Assembly: GCF_001039475.1 (NCBI RefSeq)
Contig: NZ_LELK01000001.1
Coordinates: forward strand, 934,793 to 998,792
Origin: Guptibacillus hwajinpoensis
Lineage (GTDB): Bacteria > Bacillota > Bacilli > Bacillales > Guptibacillaceae
Direction of reading: 5' to 3'
DNA: 64,000 nt
Shown: in pieces, positions 58,665 through 64,000 of the stretch
How positions within the stretch are numbered: position 1 is the stretch's first letter
Layout of the letters: each line of letters begins with the position of its first letter
The notes under the pieces: model-generated
What the model was told of the DNA's origin: nothing
Databases searched by the model: none
The model's input: the letters and a program-made list of their open reading frames with translations, nothing else
Translations under genes and position numbers: made by a program

Positions 58665-59949
58665 ACGCCTTCGGAACCACCTGGCACACCGTGAAGCATT
58701 CTTCAGCGAAGTGTTCCTTCACAGCTTTTTCAACATCTTTAGCTGTTAAAGCCTCAAGAACAGGTACTACTTCAAACAAATCCATTTGATTGAACCGGTA
58801 ACGCGTAAATTGATTTGCAATAAATTCTGGTGAATTTAACGCTCTCAAGAAGCTTCCGATTTTCTTTTTACGAATTCGCTCAAGCTGCTCTTCGTCTACA
58901 GCTCTATTTTTGAACGATTGAATCATACTGTACAACCGATCAGCGAGCTCATCTGGTGAGCTTGTGTTGCTTCCAAGGATCGAGAAACCAAACTTCTCTT
59001 CTTCTGTAAAATCGTATGAAAAGCTCTGATCAATTAAGCCTTCGTTATATAATGTTTCATAATTCTCTGAGCTCTGACCAAACATTAAGTCAAGTGCGAG
59101 ATTAATGGATAACTCATGCTTAAGTAGTTCTTCACCTTGACGGCCTGGATTCGGCTCTTTAAATCCAACAAGACATTTAGCCACTTGAACAGACATTGGT
59201 AGAACCCTTTTCTTCTCGGCAACCTTTTTAGGTTCTTCATCAAAGAAACGCTCAATTGGGGGCTGATCTTTATACGATTTTGCAGCCTGATTTTTCTCAA
59301 CAAATGACATAATTTCATTTGGTTCTACAGCTCCAACAACAAAGAGCACCATGTTCGAAGGATGGTAGAACGTTTCATAACACGTATATAAAGATTCTTT
59401 TGTAATTTTAGCGATGGATTCTACTGTACCCGCAATATCAATCTTAACTGGGTGATGATGGAACATGTTTTCAATCACACCAAAATACGCACGCCAATCT
59501 GAATTATCATTATACATCTCAATTTCCTGGCCGATAATTCCTTTTTCTTTCTCGACACTTTTGTCACTAAAATATGGGTCCTGTACAAAGTTTACAAGCG
59601 TCTCAAGGTTTTGCATCACATTCTGTGTTGTAGAAAACAAATATGCCGTTCGAGTAAAAGACGTAAAGGCATTGGATGAAGCACCCTGCTTACTGAAATC
59701 TTGGAATACGTCACGGTCTTCTTTTTCAAACAGCTTGTGCTCAAGGAAATGAGCAATGCCATCTGGAACTTGAACGTTCTCGGAACCATTCAACGGTACG
59801 AAATGGTTATCAACCGAACCGTATTTCGTTGTGAACGTTGCGTATGTTTTGTTAAACCCTTTCTTTGGAAGAACATAAACATCAAGTCCATTGTCCATCG
59901 TTTGATGATAAAGTGTTTCTTGTAGTTGATTAAATGGGATAGTTTTCAT
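58663..59949 (-). CDS. ymfH: YmfH, M16-family zinc peptidase
   Basis: 428 residues. The inverted zinc motif H-x-x-E-H is intact (GIAHFLEHKLFEKE), with the distal Glu region in KEKGIIGQEIEMYND. A second M16 fold, without metal, forms the C-terminal half (KRVLPMSVQVAKCLVGFKEPNPG). In B. subtilis ymfF and ymfH act as a pair near competence and peptide processing genes. The gene starts three bases after the partner at 59,952. Expected as a heterodimeric presequence-protease-like enzyme in the cytoplasm. Confidence 0.94.
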   Translation of the reverse strand: MKTIPFNQLQETLYHQTMDNGLDVYVLPKKGFNKTYATFTTKYGSVDNHFVPLNGSENVQVPDGIAHFLEHKLFEKEDRDVFQDFSKQGASSNAFTSFTRTAYLFSTTQNVMQNLETLVNFVQDPYFSDKSVEKEKGIIGQEIEMYNDNSDWRAYFGVIENMFHHHPVKIDIAGTVESIAKITKESLYTCYETFYHPSNMVLFVVGAVEPNEIMSFVEKNQAAKSYKDQPPIERFFDEEPKKVAEKKRVLPMSVQVAKCLVGFKEPNPGRQGEELLKHELSINLALDLMFGQSSENYETLYNEGLIDQSFSYDFTEEEKFGFSILGSNTSSPDELADRLYSMIQSFKNRAVDEEQLERIRKKKIGSFLRALNSPEFIANQFTRYRFNQMDLFEVVPVLEALTAKDVEKAVKEHFAEECFTVCQVVPKA

Positions 59950-59951
59950 GA

Positions 59952-61229
59952 TTAAGCTTCCTCCCCTTTTAAGAAGTATACGGTATCAAGCTTAACCTTA
60001 TCAGCAACAGCTAGAATATCTTCTTTCGTCACAGCTTCAACGCCGTCGAGCCACTCTTCGATACTCCGAAGCTTTCTTGATACAACACCATGGTATAGAA
60101 GTTCTACCATACCCTTCGCATCATCGACTGTTTCAAGTAACTGATTACGAATCATGGTTTTGGTTTGCTTCATTTCTTCTTCATTGAAGTCACCATTCCT
60201 CATTGCAGTGAGCTGTTCTTTAATTATCTCTACAGTTTTGGAATAGTTCTTAAATTCAATTCCTGACATCACGATAATTAAACCTTTATGGCTTTCATAA
60301 CGTGAAGCTGCATAATAAGCAAGGCTCTCTTTCTCACGAACATTTCGGAATAGCTTAGAATGAGAGAAGCCACCGAACATGCCGTTGAAAACTTGAAGAG
60401 CATAATATTCATCATCAGCATATCCAACACCGGTGCGAAAGCCCATGTGAAGCTTACCTTGCTTGATTTCCTGAGATTCTTGTACTTCCTTCTCTTCAAC
60501 ATCAAGCGATGCCTTCACAGTTGTCTCAGACTCTCTACTGCTTCGTTCGTCAAATGGAAATAATTCTTTAACGATGTTTTCGACTTCAATGCCTTCTAAA
60601 TTACCTACAAAATATAGATCAACTTCATCTTCTGCACAAACCTTTTTGTAGTAATCATAAAGCGATTGTGATGTAATCTGATCCACCTGGTCACTCTCTC
60701 CAAAAACATGTAAGCCAAACGGCTCATCAGGAAACATTTCCTGAGTTAGCCTCATATTAGAATATCTCATTTTATCATCATAGATCGATTCAATTCGCTG
60801 CTTCATTGTTCGCTTTTCTTTTTCTACAATCGAAGAATCAAATCCAGAGTTCCCCGTCTTAGGATTCATGACAACATCCGCAAGTAACGTTAGAGCTTTC
60901 TTAAAAAGCGGATCATCTTCCGATAAGAACTTCTCATTAGCAAAATCCATTCGGAACGTCATAATATGAAAATCACCTTTTTTAGCAAGATCCACACCAA
61001 GCGTTGCTCCATACAATTTCTCAAGTTCTGTTCTCACGGCTTTAGAAGATCCATACTGTGCCGTTCCACTCTGAAGAACATAAGGTAAAAGTGCTCGCTC
61101 AGTAACCGTATCTTTCGTTAATTTAGCTTTAAACTGCATTACTACTGTTGTTGTCTTATATTTATCCGTCTGTATCCTATGTAGCGTCAAACCGCCGCAA
61201 GAGGTTTTCTCATGAGGGATAATAGCCAT
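59952..61229 (-). CDS. YmfF-like M16 peptidase partner lacking the zinc motif
   Basis: 425 residues from the ATG at 61229 (MAIIPHEKTSCGGLTLH), behind GGAGTGAGG. It has the M16 fold but where H-x-x-E-H should be it reads LPYVLQSGTAQYGSSKAVRTEL, so zinc binding is lost. The C-terminal half keeps the substrate-binding R/Y block (GYADDEYYALQVFNGMFGGFSHSKLFRNVREKESLAYYAAS). Paired with the active YmfH it forms the usual active/inactive M16 heterodimer. In B. subtilis this position is ymfF/ymfG. The first gene of the ymfF-H pair. Confidence 0.9.
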   Translation of the reverse strand: MAIIPHEKTSCGGLTLHRIQTDKYKTTTVVMQFKAKLTKDTVTERALLPYVLQSGTAQYGSSKAVRTELEKLYGATLGVDLAKKGDFHIMTFRMDFANEKFLSEDDPLFKKALTLLADVVMNPKTGNSGFDSSIVEKEKRTMKQRIESIYDDKMRYSNMRLTQEMFPDEPFGLHVFGESDQVDQITSQSLYDYYKKVCAEDEVDLYFVGNLEGIEVENIVKELFPFDERSSRESETTVKASLDVEEKEVQESQEIKQGKLHMGFRTGVGYADDEYYALQVFNGMFGGFSHSKLFRNVREKESLAYYAASRYESHKGLIIVMSGIEFKNYSKTVEIIKEQLTAMRNGDFNEEEMKQTKTMIRNQLLETVDDAKGMVELLYHGVVSRKLRSIEEWLDGVEAVTKEDILAVADKVKLDTVYFLKGEEA

Positions 61230-61332
61230 TGACCTCACTCCTTTTTAATATCCATTAACTACCAATAGAGGAAAGCGTAACTTATCCCCTTTATACCATA
61301 GTATGTGTAATAGTGTAAGCAATTACCCCTAA

Positions 61333-61359
61333 AGAAAAAACCCCCCGTTTTCACGGAGA
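61333..61359 (-). terminator. Terminator of the nup operon
   Basis: On the minus strand CTCCGT, GAAA loop, ACGGGG, then GGTTTTTTC; ten bases after the nupQ stop. Confidence 0.8.
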
Positions 61360-61368
61360 GCTACATTT

Positions 61369-62331
61369 CTATCGTTTTCCTTTTTCATACGGTTGCCCAA
61401 TTGCCTTAGGTGCATCCGCTCGTCCGACAAGTCCTGCAAGCGCAAGAATTGTTAAAACGTAAGGTGATATGAGGAGATAGACTTCTGGAATTTCTTTCAG
61501 TCCAGGAATCTGTTGACCAGTAATACTCAGAGACTGAGCAAGACCAAAGAACAAGGCTGCACCCATCGCACCTAGTGGATGCCACTTCCCGAAAATCATC
61601 GCAGCTAATGCCATGAATCCTTGACCAGAAATCGTTGCATGACTAAAGTTACCTGCAATCGACGTGGCATAGACCGCTCCACCCAGTCCAGCAAAACCAC
61701 CGCTCAGCATAACTGCTACATAGCGCATTTTGGTAACGTTGATCCCCATCGTGTCTGCTGCCATTGGATGCTCACCTACTGAACGGAGACGAAGACCAAA
61801 TGGCGTTTTGAAAAGAATCCACCATACGACAAAAGCAAGAGCAATTGCGATATACGACGTATAGTAAGCACTCGAGAAAAACAACGGACCGATAAATGGA
61901 ATATCACTTAGGAAAGGCACGTCTGTTTTGTAAATACGCTCTTGAATAATTGGTGTTTGACCTGCGTCAAAAATTTTCTTCACAAGGAAAATCGCAAGAC
62001 CAGCTGCAAGGAAGTTCAGTGCTACACCACTTACAACTTGGTCCGCTTTGAACGAAATACTTGCAACAGCGTGCAGGAGTGAAAATAGCATACCTATAAT
62101 AATAGCCACGATGAGAGAAAACCAAGGTGAAGCTGCCCCCATCCCCCACTGCTCACCGAGAATTGTAAATAACGCACCAGTGAAGGCTCCCATGAGCATA
62201 AGACCTTCAAGTCCGATATTAACCACGCCTGACCGTTCACTGAATACTCCACCAAGAGCAGTGAAAATCAGGGGAGCTGCTGAGAAAATAGCAGCAGGAA
62301 TGACGAGCTGAAGAATCTGCATGAAATCCAT
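61369..62331 (-). CDS. nupQ: Nucleoside ABC transporter permease NupQ
   Basis: 320 residues, B. subtilis YufQ/NupQ 319. About eight membrane helices; the family block RSGVVNIGLEGLMLMGAFTGAL, LLHAVASISFKADQVVSGVALNFLAAGLAIFLV and FGLRLRSVGEHPMAADTMGINVTKMRYVAVMLSGGFAGLGGAVYA is the BPD_transp_2 permease of BmpA-type nucleoside uptake systems. It overlaps the NupP stop by one base. With NupP and NupO it makes the transporter for guanosine and related nucleosides in B. subtilis; specificity here is inferred. Confidence 0.93.
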   Translation of the reverse strand: MDFMQILQLVIPAAIFSAAPLIFTALGGVFSERSGVVNIGLEGLMLMGAFTGALFTILGEQWGMGAASPWFSLIVAIIIGMLFSLLHAVASISFKADQVVSGVALNFLAAGLAIFLVKKIFDAGQTPIIQERIYKTDVPFLSDIPFIGPLFFSSAYYTSYIAIALAFVVWWILFKTPFGLRLRSVGEHPMAADTMGINVTKMRYVAVMLSGGFAGLGGAVYATSIAGNFSHATISGQGFMALAAMIFGKWHPLGAMGAALFFGLAQSLSITGQQIPGLKEIPEVYLLISPYVLTILALAGLVGRADAPKAIGQPYEKGKR

Positions 62332-63389
62332 TAAATTTTCCCCCTTTTGTTCACTCTGTTGCTGATCCAGTGAATCAAGTAACTTGATGCGACAAAGAAA
62401 ATAATCATAGCTATTACGATTTCAACTAGCTGTGTAGGTACTTGTGCTACGGACTGCATATTGAGGGCTCCAATTTTTAATCCACCGAATAAGGCTGATG
62501 CTAGGACAACACCAAACGCACTGTTTGCTCCTAGAAGAGCTACGGCAATCCCATCAAAACCGACGCCAGTGAAATCTGCCATAACAGTCATATACCCATA
62601 TGTTCCAAGGCCTTCCATTGCCCCAGCTGCACCAGCAAATGCACCCGAGATGACCATAGACAGAATAATGTTTCGTTGAACGTTAATGCCGGCATACTCG
62701 GATGCATATTTATTAAACCCTACTGAGCGAAGTTCATATCCCGTCGTTGTTTTCCAAAGCAAGAACCACATAATAATTGCTCCAATAATTGCGACAACGA
62801 ATCCGTAATGAAGACGAGAAAAATCTGTAACCGTTTGTAGAAATGAAGATTGAAGAGATGCTGATTGATTAATCTGGTCGGTACGTTCTCCTGGTGCTAG
62901 CAAATACGTACGAATAATAGCATTTACAACGTGTAATGCAACATAGTTCATCATAATCGTCGTAATAACTTCATGTACATGGTACTTTGCTTTTAAGAAA
63001 CCTGGAACAAATGCCCACATCGCCCCTGCCACTCCAGCTGCAAGAATTGCTAATGGAATGTGAACTAGTGGACTTAAGCCTTCGAATTGTAGACCGACAT
63101 AAACTGATGCGAGCCAGCCGACAAGCAACTGTCCTTCTACACCGATATTAAAAAGCCCTGTACGAAATGCAAATGCTACCGCAAGACCTGAAAGAATAAG
63201 CGGTGTCATTTGACGAACTGTTTCACCAAGGACATATGAGTTAGAGAAAATACCGTTAAATAACGCTGCATAAGCAACGATTGGATTGTATCCACTCACA
63301 AGCATGATCATACCACCAACAAGTAACCCAAGCGCTACTGATAGCACTGGTACAGTGATAGCAGACCACTTTCCTTTTAATAACTTCAT
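62331..63389 (-). CDS. nupP: Nucleoside ABC transporter permease NupP
   Basis: 352 residues. Membrane helices and the motif RTGLFNIGVEGQLLVGWLASVYVGL, KAKYHVHEVITTIMMNYVALHVVNAIIR (typical of BmpA-type permeases), GYELRSVGFNKYASEYAGINVQRNIILSMVISGAFAGAAGAM and the closing helices. It is the first permease of a heterodimer with NupQ. The start overlaps the ATPase stop by four bases. Consistent with the nupNOPQ operon; nupN, the lipoprotein, should lie beyond the window. Confidence 0.93.
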   Translation of the reverse strand: MKLLKGKWSAITVPVLSVALGLLVGGMIMLVSGYNPIVAYAALFNGIFSNSYVLGETVRQMTPLILSGLAVAFAFRTGLFNIGVEGQLLVGWLASVYVGLQFEGLSPLVHIPLAILAAGVAGAMWAFVPGFLKAKYHVHEVITTIMMNYVALHVVNAIIRTYLLAPGERTDQINQSASLQSSFLQTVTDFSRLHYGFVVAIIGAIIMWFLLWKTTTGYELRSVGFNKYASEYAGINVQRNIILSMVISGAFAGAAGAMEGLGTYGYMTVMADFTGVGFDGIAVALLGANSAFGVVLASALFGGLKIGALNMQSVAQVPTQLVEIVIAMIIFFVASSYLIHWISNRVNKRGKI

Positions 63390-64000
63390 GAAGTCTCACC
63401 AGCCTTTTTGCGGTTTGCGCCTGCCATTAAGAGGCCAAGCTCCTGCTCTGTTGTTTCTTCAGGCTTAACGATGGCAACGATTTTCCCTTCGTATATAACA
63501 GCAATACGGTCACTCACGTTCATAATTTCTTCGAGTTCAAAAGAGATTAAGAGGACAGCTTTCCCTTTATCTCTCTCCTCCACCAACTTTGAGTGGATGA
63601 ATTCAATTGCTCCAACATCAAGCCCACGTGTAGGCTGTGCTGCAATTAGGAGATTTGGACTACGATCAATTTCACGTGCAATAATTGCTTTTTGCTGATT
63701 TCCTCCGGATAAAGCTCGTGCTGGTGTTGATTCGCTTGGTGTTCTGACGTCATATTCTTTAATTAAAGACTTTGCTTTTTCCATAATCGTAGGGATACTT
63801 AAGATTCCATTCCTCGAAAAAGGTCTTTTATAATAGGTCTGAAGGACCATATTTTCACCAATAGAAAAATCCAATACAAGGCCATGCTTATGGCGATCCT
63901 GCGGAATATGTCCAATACCGCCCTCTGTTACGCGACGCGGTTTCCAATTCGTAACATCTTTTCCATTAAGCATGACGCTGCCGGATTTTGATTTTCGTAG
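63386..64000 (-). CDS. nupO: Nucleoside ABC transporter ATPase NupO, C-terminal part (cut by window edge)
   Basis: The open frame continues past position 64,000, so only the last ~204 residues are seen. This is the second of two ATPase modules: the partial Walker-A region is outside, but WKPRRVTEGGIGHIPQDRHKHGLVLDFSIGENMVLQ, the signature ALSGGNQQKAIIAREI, Walker B NLLIAAQPTRGLDVGAIEFIHSKLV and the D/H-loops (VLLISFELEEIMNVSDRIAVI) are present. Sugar/nucleoside-type ABC ATPases (e.g. RbsA) share this two-module layout. It is in the nup operon with nupP. Confidence 0.9.
   Translation of the reverse strand, partial: LRKSKSGSVMLNGKDVTNWKPRRVTEGGIGHIPQDRHKHGLVLDFSIGENMVLQTYYKRPFSRNGILSIPTIMEKAKSLIKEYDVRTPSESTPARALSGGNQQKAIIAREIDRSPNLLIAAQPTRGLDVGAIEFIHSKLVEERDKGKAVLLISFELEEIMNVSDRIAVIYEGKIVAIVKPEETTEQELGLLMAGANRKKAGETS

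Overview
The window comes from a low-GC, endospore-forming Bacillaceae chromosome, probably outside the B. subtilis species group. The evidence is the sporulation genes (spoVK, cotE, spoVS), the typical Bacillus gene orders hfq-miaA-mutL-mutS, cotE-ricA-miaB, ymdB-rny-recA-cinA-pgsA-rodZ and ymfK-J-I-H-F, strong GGAGG ribosome sites and dispersed Bacillaceae intergenic repeats. I saw no rRNA, tRNA or CRISPR array. The species cannot be fixed from the sequence alone.

Positions 1 to about 23,590 hold the right part of an HK97-type, probably cos-type, siphophage prophage; its left end lies outside the window. The rightward cassette is CI-like repressor, ImmA-like protease and tyrosine integrase. 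Across a set of AACAC-N5-GTGTT operators, the leftward lytic genes run: Cro, early small genes, a replication initiator carrying iteron-like dyads, a DnaC-type loader, XtrA-like and zinc-ribbon proteins, an ArpU-type late regulator, a short tyrosine recombinase, then a cargo segment (OLD-family ATPase-nuclease and an unknown 181-residue protein), then HNH, a likely cos region, terminase subunits, portal, ClpP-like protease, capsid, connectors, tail tube, tail chaperones joined by a predicted -1 frameshift, and a tape measure cut by the window edge.

The prophage abuts the 3' end of glnA. From there to 64,000 is core chromosome, nearly all on the minus strand: glnA (without glnR in the usual place), ynbB-like, hflX, spoVK, a ydjO-like pair, a degenerate Xer-type gene on the plus strand, hfq, miaA, mutL, mutS, cotE, ricA, miaB, kbl-tdh (threonine to glycine plus acetyl-CoA), korAB (2-oxoacid:ferredoxin oxidoreductase), a dipeptidase, spoVS, ymdB, rny, recA, a DEAD-box helicase, cinA, pgsA, rodZ, ymfK, ymfJ, ymfI, ymfH, ymfF-like, and nupQ-nupP-nupO, the last cut by the window edge.

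The most notable points are: recA split by a 964-base group I intron carrying a Vsr/EDxHD-like homing endonuclease, with a DEAD-box RNA helicase gene immediately upstream; three and a half tandem copies of a covarying structured element between cotE and mutS; a 195-bp cloverleaf-like inverted-repeat element; an Xer-family protein lacking catalytic residues; the phage frameshift site, iteron origin and operator set; and two possible tiny plus-strand RNAs inside the phage early region.
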